Shown: piece after piece, positions 24,808 to 32,860 of the stretch | How the letters are laid out: each line of letters starts with the position of its first letter | Position numbering within the stretch: the stretch's first letter is position 1 | Position numbers and translations under genes: made by a program | The notes under the pieces: generated by a model | The model's input: only the letters and a program-made list of their open reading frames with translations | Databases searched by the model: none | What the model was told of the DNA's origin: nothing | Source of the DNA: CAZSDP01 sp964605665 | GTDB lineage: Bacteria; Planctomycetota; UBA8108; UBA1146 | NCBI GenBank assembly: GCA_964605665.1 | Contig: CAZSDP010000017.1 | Coordinates: 1-64,000, forward strand | Direction of reading: 5' to 3' | DNA length: 64,000 nucleotides

Positions 24808-26016
24808 ATGGCATTGGCTACTGAATCAGGCCCCCCACCGATTCCAGAGTTGTCTCTCTCTGATTCTGCAGATACCGAGGGCGCTGGGCAGCGGATCGAC
24901 GAAGAGAAGGGTCGAGTTTTTCCCTGCGAAGGCTGTGGAAGCGATCTCGAGTTTCATATCGGGGCTCAATCTCTGTCTTGCCCATACTGCGGCCAAACGA
25001 AAGAAATCGATCTTTCTGACGAGACAGAACCGAAAGAGCAGGATTTCAAAGCGACCCTTGCTCGCGCTGCGGAACTCAAGAATCTGCGTCGTGAGCGGCA
25101 GGCATCTCTTGGGGAGAAGAATGATGGAACCGAAGAATCGAGCTATGAAGTCACATGCGATGACTGTGGCGCGACGGTTCAGTTTGTTGGCAGCCTTGTC
25201 TCGACAGAGTGCGCATTTTGCGGTCAGCCGGTGCAGGTTGATCGGGCAAAGCAGGCGGAAGATTCACTGCCTGTCGATGGAGTGCTTCCCTTCCAAGTGA
25301 AGCGAGAGCAAGCTCAGGAGCTTCTCAAAAAGTGGGTGAAGTCTCGCTGGTTCGCCCCCAACGCTTTCAAGAAGGCGGGGGTCACCGGCAAGTTCTCGGG
25401 CGTCTATTTGCCGTTTTGGACTTATGACTCGATGACATTCAATCACTACAGCGGACAACGAGGAGAGTACTACTGGGTCACGGTTGGCTCCGGGAAGAAC
25501 AAACAACGTGTGCGCCGCACCCGCTGGTACCCCGCCTCTGGGCGTTTTCAGAGATTCTTCGACGACGTTTTGGTCGTTGCGACGCGCGCGCTACCCGGCT
25601 CTCTCTTGCGAAAACTCGAACCATGGCCGCTGCGGTTGTGCCAACCGTATGACCAACGTCTTCTCGCGGGTTTTCTCGCACGTCGGTATGAAGTTGATCT
25701 GGATCGCGGTTTTGAGAAAGCCCGTGAACGGATCGATTCTGCCATTCGTCAGGAAGTTAGAGGACGGATCGGTGGCGATACCCAGAGAATTCATCACATA
25801 GACTCTCGATATGATGCGATCACCTTCAAACACCTGTTGCTTCCAGTATGGAGTCTTGGTTATCGCTTCAAGCAGAAGCCTTATCAATTGGTGATCAATG
25901 CGGTAACGGGAGAAGTACAAGGCACACGTCCATGGAGCGTTTGGAAGATTACCTTCGCGGTGCTTGGTGCGCTTGCGTTGATCGGGGCAATCGTTGGCGT
26001 GACGCAAGCATCCTAG
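24808..26016 (+). CDS. Double zinc-ribbon, membrane-anchored protein of unknown function
   Basis: The 402-residue protein begins with an acidic disordered stretch and then has two zinc-ribbon units, CEGCG...CPYCG (about 44-67) and CDDCG...CAFCG (about 115-138). A middle region (PFQVKREQAQELLKKWVKSRWFAP, about 160-185; VYLPFWTYDSMT) is conserved-looking in proteins often labelled TFIIB-type zinc-ribbon proteins. The C-terminus is one hydrophobic helix (WKITFAVLGALALIGAIVGV, about 379-398), so most of the protein is probably cytoplasmic and tail-anchored. Function is unknown. It is followed 31 bases later by the DDAH-like gene and may be co-transcribed with it. Confidence 0.75.
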   Translation: MALATESGPPPIPELSLSDSADTEGAGQRIDEEKGRVFPCEGCGSDLEFHIGAQSLSCPYCGQTKEIDLSDETEPKEQDFKATLARAAELKNLRRERQASLGEKNDGTEESSYEVTCDDCGATVQFVGSLVSTECAFCGQPVQVDRAKQAEDSLPVDGVLPFQVKREQAQELLKKWVKSRWFAPNAFKKAGVTGKFSGVYLPFWTYDSMTFNHYSGQRGEYYWVTVGSGKNKQRVRRTRWYPASGRFQRFFDDVLVVATRALPGSLLRKLEPWPLRLCQPYDQRLLAGFLARRYEVDLDRGFEKARERIDSAIRQEVRGRIGGDTQRIHHIDSRYDAITFKHLLLPVWSLGYRFKQKPYQLVINAVTGEVQGTRPWSVWKITFAVLGALALIGAIVGVTQAS

Positions 26017-26047
26017 TATTTGGGCACTAGATTGGAGGTTGCTGCAT

Positions 26048-26845
26048 ATGAATCAGCGCAAGTGGATCGCGTTGACTCGGTCAGTTTCTCCAACAATTCA
26101 GCAATGCGCCCTCACCCATCTCAATCGTTCAGCGATCGATTTTTCTCGCGCGCAGGCTGAACATGCGAAGTACGAATCAATCTTGCGATCGCTGGGAGCT
26201 GAGGTCGTTCGGTTGCCTGATCTACCCGAAAATCCAGATGCGGTTTTTGTTGAAGACACTGCCGTGGTGCTCGACCGAGTAGCAATTCTCACTCGTCCCG
26301 GTGCCGAGAGTCGCCGCTCCGAAGTTGCATCGGTGGCGTCGACACTTTCGACCTATCGTGATCTAGAGACGATTGAGTCACCAGGAACTCTCGATGGGGG
26401 TGACGTTCTACAGGTTGGAAAAAGACTTTTCGTCGGGCGAAGCTCGAGAACAAATGAAGTGGCGATTCGTGCGCTCGTTGAGATCGCGAACGCTGAAGGC
26501 TACCAAGTGACTCCAGTGGAGGTGCACGGTTGTCTCCACCTGAAGAGTGCGGTCACGGCCCTCGATGACTCCACTGTTGTCTTGCAAGGAAGCTGGATTG
26601 ATCGAGCGCACTTTCGAGATTACAGGATCGTGGAGCCCGATCCTGCCGAGCCGTTTGCTGCAAATGTGCTCTCTCTTGATGGAAGCGTGATAGTTTCCAA
26701 CGCTTTTCCTGCCACCAAGTCTCGTATCGAAGACGCAGGGTATGAAACGGTTGAGGTGCCACAGTCGGAACTCGCGAAGGCGGAAGGCGCCGTTACTTGT
26801 GGTTGTATCTTGATCAACACCGCTGTCGATAGAGCTTTCTCTTGA
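26048..26845 (+). CDS. Dimethylarginine dimethylaminohydrolase-like amidinohydrolase
   Basis: The 265-residue protein has the pentein fold signature of DDAH/arginine deiminase relatives: PDAVFVEDTAVVL near residues 60-75, GTLDGGDVLQVG, catalytic His164 in GCLHLKSAVT and nucleophilic Cys251 in GAVTCGC. DDAH hydrolyses methylated arginine to citrulline and methylamines; substrate choice within this group cannot be fixed by eye. I use the ATG at 26048 with GGAGG about ten bases upstream; a TTG nine bases earlier is the alternative. Its stop overlaps the TTG start of hrpB (TTGA). Confidence 0.85.
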   Translation: MNQRKWIALTRSVSPTIQQCALTHLNRSAIDFSRAQAEHAKYESILRSLGAEVVRLPDLPENPDAVFVEDTAVVLDRVAILTRPGAESRRSEVASVASTLSTYRDLETIESPGTLDGGDVLQVGKRLFVGRSSRTNEVAIRALVEIANAEGYQVTPVEVHGCLHLKSAVTALDDSTVVLQGSWIDRAHFRDYRIVEPDPAEPFAANVLSLDGSVIVSNAFPATKSRIEDAGYETVEVPQSELAKAEGAVTCGCILINTAVDRAFS

Positions 26846-29400
26846 GTTCATCGCTTCCCATCGATGATGTACTTGCTGACCTGCTTGAAGCGCTAGCTTC
26901 CCACAGTTCTGCGGTCTTGGTCGCTCCTCCGGGTGCGGGAAAAACGACCCGAGTTCCTCCAGCAATTTTAGAGGGTGGGTATGGCAATGATGCCGACCGA
27001 ATTGTGATGCTCGAGCCGCGAAGAGTTGCTGCCCGAGCAGCTGCCCGTCGGATCGCCCAAGAGAGAGAGTGGAAGATCGGCGAAGAGGTCGGGTATCGAA
27101 TTCGCTTTGAGCGAAAAGAGTCTCGAAAGACCAGGATTCTGGTCGTAACCGAAGGAATGCTCGTTGCGATGCTGCAGCAAGATCCTTTCCTCGAGGGGAT
27201 CAAAACGTTGGTGTTCGATGAGTTTCATGAACGGAATCTCGATAGTGACTTGGCGCTTTCGATGGCTAGGAAACTCCAAGAGGAGGCTCGTCCAGATCTG
27301 AAACTGGTCGTGATGAGCGCAACGATCGATCCCGCGCCGATCGCAAAGTTCTTGGGTGGTGCGCCGATCATCGAGAGTTCCGGAAGGTTGCATCCGGTTG
27401 AGATTCGATATCGACCAAAACCGAAACGAGCACGGCTGGAAGATGCGGTGGTAGACGCCACTGCAGAGTGGTTCGGTTCAGATCGATCTATCGCCGGAGA
27501 TCTACTGGTGTTTCTGCCCGGCTTCGGAGAGATCGCTGCAGCAAAGAGAGCGATTTCTCAACGCTGGGGTGATCAATCTTTCGAAGTGATCCCTCTGCAC
27601 GGAGACCTTTCACCCGCTGATCAAGACCGGGCTCTCAAACGCGGGAGTCAGCCGCGGGTGGTGCTCTCCACAAATGTGGCGGAAAGCTCTGTCACCGTTG
27701 AGGGAGTACGGACGGTGATCGACTCAGGGTTGGCTCGAGTTCCTCGTTTCGACGCTGCGGTGGGACTCGATCGTCTTGAACTCGGAGCGATTTCTCGCGC
27801 ATCTGCACAGCAGAGGAGTGGTCGAGCAGGCCGTTTAGGCCCTGGAGTTGCGATCCGGCTTTGGAGCGAACTGGAAGAGCGCGCGATGCCAGCGATGGAA
27901 GTCGCAGAGATCCAGCGCATCGATCTCTCTGGTCCAGCGCTCCAGTTGCTCAACTGGGGTGAAACAGATCTCTCCCAGTTTCCGTGGTTTGAGGCGCCTC
28001 ATCCCGAGGTCCTCGAGAGAGGCTTACTTCTCCTCTCCCGATTGGGTGCGTTGGAGAAAGGACGTGTGACCTCGCTGGGAAAGGAGATCGCGAAGCTCCC
28101 CCTTCCCCCGCGATTGGCCAGGCTCGCGATTTCAGCCGCGGAGTTCGGATACTCGAAACGTTTGGCCCTGACCGCTGCCTTGCTCTCTGAACGCGACCTA
28201 CTTCGGTCCATCGGCTCGGTTCAAGATCCGCGACGCCCCGGTATCGAGGCAGACCCGACCGATAGCGATGTCTTGAAGCGTGTCGAATTGCTGGAAGCGT
28301 TCGAGGAGGAGCGTCTCCCTGAGTTGGAGGCGAGGAAGCTTCATCGTGGTACAGCGCGCCGGATCCTCCGCACTCGTGACTTGATCGTCCGTCGCCTCCC
28401 TACCCTCTCCAGCTCCAATGTAGAGCGGGATGCTGATGAAGCGGTCATGAGGGGACTGTTGAGCGCCTACCCCGATCGCCTGGCTCGTCAGCGCGGCGGA
28501 TCGCGCCGAGGTATCTTGATGGGCGGGCGAGGGGTCTACCTGCGCCCCGAGAGTGGTGTCCAGAGCTCGCCATTATTCCTCTGTATCGATCTCGAAGCGG
28601 GTCGCCGCGGAGAACGCGCGGAGGCAGGAGTTCGTCAAGCTTCAGCGGTCGAACCAGATTGGCTCGATTCTTCTCGCTTGAGTGAAGAAACGTCTCTCGA
28701 GTTCGATCTGGGACGTGAGCAGGTCGTCGAGGTGCGCCGCCGGTTATTCGAAGACTTGATGATCAGTGAATCGCGGGCCCCCGCCAGATTGGGAGAAAAG
28801 ACAGCTCGAGTTCTGGCGGAAGCTGCCTCGGAGAATCTAGGAAGCGCACTTTCGATTGAGGATCCTGAATTCAAGAGTTGGTGCAATCGGGTGGCTTGGC
28901 TTTCAGAACATCGCCCAGATTTGGAGCTTCCTTCCCTCGAAGCGAGCACGTGGATCGCTCTTCTGCCTCAGCTCTGTGCAGGGAAACGGTCATTTCGTGA
29001 GTTACGGCGGTCCCAACTCCTCGACTTCGCGCAGGGTTCTTTGTCAGCAGAACAGCGGTTGGCGTTGGAGCGAGAGGCACCGGAGAGGATCGAGGTTCCC
29101 AGTGGCAGCCTCCTACCGATTCAGTATCAACCAGGATCAGCCCCAGTCCTCGCGGTTCGCATTCAAGAGGTCTTTGGTTGGCCGAAGGCTCCACGTCTTG
29201 CCGGGGATCGAGTTCCGCTTCTTCTGCACTTACTTGCACCGAATCACCGTCCTCAACAGGTTACAGATGACCTGGCGAGTTTTTGGGCGAACACCTATTC
29301 GGTGGTTCGAAAGGAGCTTCGCCGTCGCTATCCGAAGCACTCTTGGCCTGAAAATCCACTCGACGCGAAACCAGAGCGGCGCCCTCGCCGCCGGAAGTGA
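26842..29400 (+). CDS. hrpB: ATP-dependent helicase HrpB
   Basis: The 852-residue DExH helicase shows motif I (PPGAGKTTRVP), Ia (EPRRVAARAAARRIAQ), the HrpB-type motif II DEFH rather than DEAH, motif III (MSATID), motif V (STNVAESSVTVEGV) and motif VI (QRSGRAGRLGPG). The C-terminal region ends with WPENP-type HrpB features. The length is normal for the family. The start is a TTG overlapping the upstream stop by four bases, so its translation depends on ribosomes finishing the amidinohydrolase gene. HrpB's physiological role is poorly known in most bacteria; RNA or DNA unwinding is expected. Confidence 0.93.
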   Translation: MSSSLPIDDVLADLLEALASHSSAVLVAPPGAGKTTRVPPAILEGGYGNDADRIVMLEPRRVAARAAARRIAQEREWKIGEEVGYRIRFERKESRKTRILVVTEGMLVAMLQQDPFLEGIKTLVFDEFHERNLDSDLALSMARKLQEEARPDLKLVVMSATIDPAPIAKFLGGAPIIESSGRLHPVEIRYRPKPKRARLEDAVVDATAEWFGSDRSIAGDLLVFLPGFGEIAAAKRAISQRWGDQSFEVIPLHGDLSPADQDRALKRGSQPRVVLSTNVAESSVTVEGVRTVIDSGLARVPRFDAAVGLDRLELGAISRASAQQRSGRAGRLGPGVAIRLWSELEERAMPAMEVAEIQRIDLSGPALQLLNWGETDLSQFPWFEAPHPEVLERGLLLLSRLGALEKGRVTSLGKEIAKLPLPPRLARLAISAAEFGYSKRLALTAALLSERDLLRSIGSVQDPRRPGIEADPTDSDVLKRVELLEAFEEERLPELEARKLHRGTARRILRTRDLIVRRLPTLSSSNVERDADEAVMRGLLSAYPDRLARQRGGSRRGILMGGRGVYLRPESGVQSSPLFLCIDLEAGRRGERAEAGVRQASAVEPDWLDSSRLSEETSLEFDLGREQVVEVRRRLFEDLMISESRAPARLGEKTARVLAEAASENLGSALSIEDPEFKSWCNRVAWLSEHRPDLELPSLEASTWIALLPQLCAGKRSFRELRRSQLLDFAQGSLSAEQRLALEREAPERIEVPSGSLLPIQYQPGSAPVLAVRIQEVFGWPKAPRLAGDRVPLLLHLLAPNHRPQQVTDDLASFWANTYSVVRKELRRRYPKHSWPENPLDAKPERRPRRRK

Positions 29401-29988
29401 GATCGAGCACGAGGACTCCACTGAGAAATCGACACCGGAAAAGAGAGGGTTCGGTCGAATGGAAATTCCTGACAGAACTCCCGACATCACCGATCATCAC
29501 CCTGTCTCTTGTTCCTGAATAGACTCGATACTAGACAGCTCACGCTTTCGTCGTACATTCGATAAGTGCTCCAGCGAGGCGTCGCAATCGCTGCAATGCG
29601 AAAGCAATTGGGGAAGCCGCGAAGACGCCACTACTGCCATATCAGGTGTGTTCCAATTGCCCTGGCAGGGAGGGATGGAGCGATCCAGACTGGGAGTAAA
29701 CTGGGACGGGCACGTTATTGGACCGATTTCGTTGGCCCGGGGTCTCTTTAGGGGAAGACCTCGGGCCCGAACTTATTTGTTCTCCCGGTACACCACCCTT
29801 TTTTCCCCGAATCCACCCATTTCCGAGTGAATTTCAGCGTCGATCAAGGGGATCGGTCTCCAGACCGATCTATAGATGGGCTCCAAGTCCCGGAGGGTCT
29901 GAGCGGGCGATCGCCTCTCCTCTGCCCCATCTGTTGAAGCCCATGGATTCTCTCCGATCGCTGGAGATCGCCGGAAGGACCGAGGTCG
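29401..29988. other. Non-coding stretch with two inverted repeats upstream of TPR lipoprotein gene
   Basis: No gene with a ribosome site was seen in these 588 bases. A 12-bp stem with one G-T pair (29734-29745 with 29756-29767) and 10-base loop lies in the middle; no T-run follows. A near-perfect dyad GATCGGTCT-cc-AGACCGATC is at 29851-29870, about 120 bases before the lipoprotein start, with TATAGAT just after it. These could be a leader structure and an operator, respectively. Confidence 0.4.
29851..29870. promoter_or_regulatory. 20-bp dyad, possible operator
   Basis: The sequence has two perfect 9-base half-sites separated by two bases (29851-29859 and 29862-29870). It sits upstream of the TPR lipoprotein gene and next to a TATAGAT that could be a -10 element. 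The symmetry suits a dimeric repressor better than an RNA hairpin, because a two-base loop is too tight. The call is from symmetry and position only. Confidence 0.3.
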
Positions 29989-32154
29989 ATGCATCGAGAC
30001 AGCCTGCAGCGCTGCACTTTTCTGCAGATCACTTTCTCGGCTCTTCTTCTATTGAGCAGCTGCGCAAGCCCTGGGGGGGTGATGCGGGATGGCGATCAGT
30101 ACGCTCGCGCCGGTCGGTATGCAGAAGCTCTGAGCGAATATCAGGTGGCGCGCCGGATGAATCCGGAGCTTCTTGAGATCGATCGGAAGATTCGAGGAGT
30201 TCAAATTGCGCTCCTTCTCGACTTAGCAGATCAAGCGATCGAGGAGTTTCGGTGGCAAACGGCCGCCGGAGCGTTTCAAGAAGTTCGGCGTCTCGACCCT
30301 GCTCATCCCGATCTTCAGCGTCGAGAGCAGCGATTGCTCTTGGCGAGAGCACAATGGCACTATGACCGTGGAGCGCGAGCATTTGCTTTTGAAGACCTCA
30401 ATTTGGCCCTGGGTGAGCTTGAAGAGTGTCTTTTGCTCGACCCAAGCCACCTACTTGCCAAGAGACTCGTGCTCGAAACGAAACTCGAACTTGAGAATCG
30501 CCACACGCGGGCGGAGAAGATCTTTCAAGGGGGAATCAAGGAGCGAGATGCGGGTCAACTCGTGGAATCGATTCAGATATTCGAAGAAGTACTAACGCTC
30601 AACCCGGATCACACTGGGGCGAAGGAAGAACTCGAGAGACTCGGAGACTCTCTAGCGCAATGGTGGATCGCACGAGGTGATTCACAAAGTGCGTCAAGAG
30701 ACTGGAAGTCTGCCGCGAACTCTTATGAGCAAGCGATCCAGCGAAATGACAGCTCAATAGAACTGTTCCAGAAGCTTCGCCGCGCTCGTCGAGAGAGTGA
30801 AGCCCTTGAGGCGCTTTCCGTAGCGGAACACGCGTTCCAAAAACGCGATTATGAGGGTGCTTTCCGCAGTTTCGAGTTGGCAAATCACCTCACTGCTGAG
30901 CCAGAGCGAGTTCGCACCGAGTTTTCGAAGGTACAAAGCGCTCTCGCAGAGAGACTCCTCGCTGCAGCTCGCGATGCGGTGAATGTAGGCCGGTTCAATA
31001 CCGCTGTCGGTGCGTTGAGCCGAGTGACCGAAGTCTACCCAGACCAACCAGCTGGCCATGACAGCTATGATCAATTTTTGCAGAGGCTAGAAGATGCAGA
31101 GCTCGCTTTTCAAAGCGGCTCTCTTTCATTTGAGAAAAGAGACTTGTCTGCGGCGACGAAGAACTTGATCACCTGCCTCGAATTGTTGCCACAGTTTCCA
31201 CAAGCACTCGATCTTCTGAGCTTGGCCGAACGACAGCTACAACTTGCCGAGACTCTCTATCAGCGCGGAAGAATGGCGCAAGAAGATGGAATGCCTCGCA
31301 GGGCGCGGATTCTCTTCGAAGAGTGCGCCTCGATTACTTGGCCATTCCGCGATCTCGAAGAGCGCTTGGAGTTGGTTCGCTCGGCCGACTTTGCGAATTC
31401 GGGATTTCCTCCCATATATGAAGAAGGCTGCCGTGCTCAAAGCGAGAGAGACTTCGTCAGAGCGGTCACGTGTTTTCAGAAAGCGATCGAAGCAAGGCCA
31501 GAATCTGAGGAGATCGCGACTCGACTCACCGATTCTCGCAGTGCAGTTTCGCAGGCTGCCGACTATTACACTCGAGCTCGGGAAGCGGAGGAGAGATTCG
31601 ATCTTGTCAGTGCTCGGAATTTATACTCCCGCTGCGTGAGAGCAGCTGCTCCTTTCCGCGATGCGGAAGAGAGACTGGTCGTCACTCGCAACGCGCTCGA
31701 TTTCATCGACCGTGCACACCGTCATGAATGCCGTAGGGAGTTCTTCACGGCTCTGAATGTGTACCGAGATCTCCTTGAGCATCATGTGGATCATCCAATT
31801 GCCCAACAGAAGATCGTAGAGTTCGAAGTACTGCTCTCTGAACTCAAGAGAGACGAACGTAACTTGCTTGAAGCAAAGGATGGCGGAGAGCCTCGAAAGG
31901 CTCTCGCTATTGCAGTTGCGATTCGTGAGCGATGTCGTGACTATCAGGGAATCGACCGAAGCTATTTGAGCCTGCTCAACTCCGCAGACTATCTCGATGG
32001 GCAATCTTTTGAAGCGCGTCGAGAGTTCGAACTCGCTCGCCACTGCTATCGACGGATTGTGGAACGATCGCCCGCATATCAGGACGCGAAACTGCGGTTG
32101 GAGCAGTGTCGAAATGAACTAGAGCAACCTCAGAAGAGCCTGCGACAGAACTAA
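29989..32154 (+). CDS. Large TPR-repeat lipoprotein
   Basis: The 721-residue protein begins with a lipoprotein signal (QITFSALLLLSSC, lipidated Cys25, followed by Ala, which favours the outer membrane). The rest is a long run of TPR/Sel1-like helical hairpins with patterns such as YAEALSEYQVARRMNPE, LVESIQIFEEVLTLNPDHTGA and DFVRAVTCFQKAIEARPESEE. It should act as a protein-protein scaffold in the periplasm. The ATG at 29989 has GAGG about five bases upstream. No enzyme motif was seen. A single gene on this strand, with long non-coding flanks on both sides. Confidence 0.8.
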   Translation: MHRDSLQRCTFLQITFSALLLLSSCASPGGVMRDGDQYARAGRYAEALSEYQVARRMNPELLEIDRKIRGVQIALLLDLADQAIEEFRWQTAAGAFQEVRRLDPAHPDLQRREQRLLLARAQWHYDRGARAFAFEDLNLALGELEECLLLDPSHLLAKRLVLETKLELENRHTRAEKIFQGGIKERDAGQLVESIQIFEEVLTLNPDHTGAKEELERLGDSLAQWWIARGDSQSASRDWKSAANSYEQAIQRNDSSIELFQKLRRARRESEALEALSVAEHAFQKRDYEGAFRSFELANHLTAEPERVRTEFSKVQSALAERLLAAARDAVNVGRFNTAVGALSRVTEVYPDQPAGHDSYDQFLQRLEDAELAFQSGSLSFEKRDLSAATKNLITCLELLPQFPQALDLLSLAERQLQLAETLYQRGRMAQEDGMPRRARILFEECASITWPFRDLEERLELVRSADFANSGFPPIYEEGCRAQSERDFVRAVTCFQKAIEARPESEEIATRLTDSRSAVSQAADYYTRAREAEERFDLVSARNLYSRCVRAAAPFRDAEERLVVTRNALDFIDRAHRHECRREFFTALNVYRDLLEHHVDHPIAQQKIVEFEVLLSELKRDERNLLEAKDGGEPRKALAIAVAIRERCRDYQGIDRSYLSLLNSADYLDGQSFEARREFELARHCYRRIVERSPAYQDAKLRLEQCRNELEQPQKSLRQN

Positions 32155-32860
32155 ATGGCCTTTTGACGGCGTTCAGCGCCTCTTTTCAACCGATTTGAGA
32201 AGGGTTCACAGCCGATGGGTTGTCCCGATTTATGAAGTGTCGGGCGCCTCACCAGTTCATGAGAGCACGGTTTCATCCACGAATTGCGATCCCGATGCAG
32301 GTCAAACCGACAAAAATTGTGGTACCGGCGGGGCCCACTTGGAGCCCGATTTATGCAGTGCATGACCAGCGATTAGGGACTCACGAAAACGCAAAAAAAA
32401 CTACTGTTTTGCGCTAAAGATTGCCGTGATTACAGATGATGCGAGCCGTTTTGGGGATTAGGATTCAGGTGTGCTTTGGTTCAGACACACCTCCTGAGCC
32501 GGCGCGTGTCCGGGGCCTCGAAAGTCTGACGGTGAGTTATCCTGACCGTTTCGATTTTCACTACCCCCCCTAAGGTCAAGGATTGCGCGCCGGCTCGAAT
32601 TCCTCCCCAGCGACCCTCCTCAACAGTGACCCTCCTCAACAGCGACCCTCCTCAACAGCGACCCTCCTCAACAGCGAATTGCAGCTTCTTCAGCATGGTG
32701 ATTTTTCGGTACTGGATGTTCTCAACCGGGATCTGCCACCTGTTGGGAGAGACTGTCCGAGCTCTGCATACTTAGTTCTTATGTGAGGGATTCGGTTCTG
32801 GGATTCAGGACAATGAAACCCTCGCCGGTGAGCTTAGATCGAGAAGACCCTCGCAGCGCC
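32155..32860. other. Non-coding stretch with repeats and hairpins
   Basis: About 700 bases without a supportable gene lie between convergent genes. It holds a weak GC hairpin followed by TCTTTT at about 32166-32188 (possible terminator of the lipoprotein gene), two near-identical 17-base segments (CCCGATTTATG[AC]AGTG at 32223 and 32344), a small stem (32390-32396 with 32407-32413), and the 16-bp tandem repeat listed separately. Short open frames here (for example 32220-32417) have no ribosome site or recognisable family. The mixture suggests a decayed or inserted element. Confidence 0.4.
32608..32671. repeat. 16-bp tandem repeat, four units
   Basis: The unit CAGCGACCCTCCTCAA occurs four times head to tail at 32608, 32624, 32640 and 32656, with one C-to-T change in the second copy. 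A partial fifth unit (CAGCGA) follows at 32672. The length is not a multiple of three and no gene covers it, so it is a non-coding microsatellite-like array, possibly prone to copy-number change. Confidence 0.9.

Noticed and set aside
32151..32417. Short frames suggestive of a decayed integrase or transposase
   Set aside because: No catalytic residues, family motif or terminal inverted repeats were found; only the direct repeats are reported.
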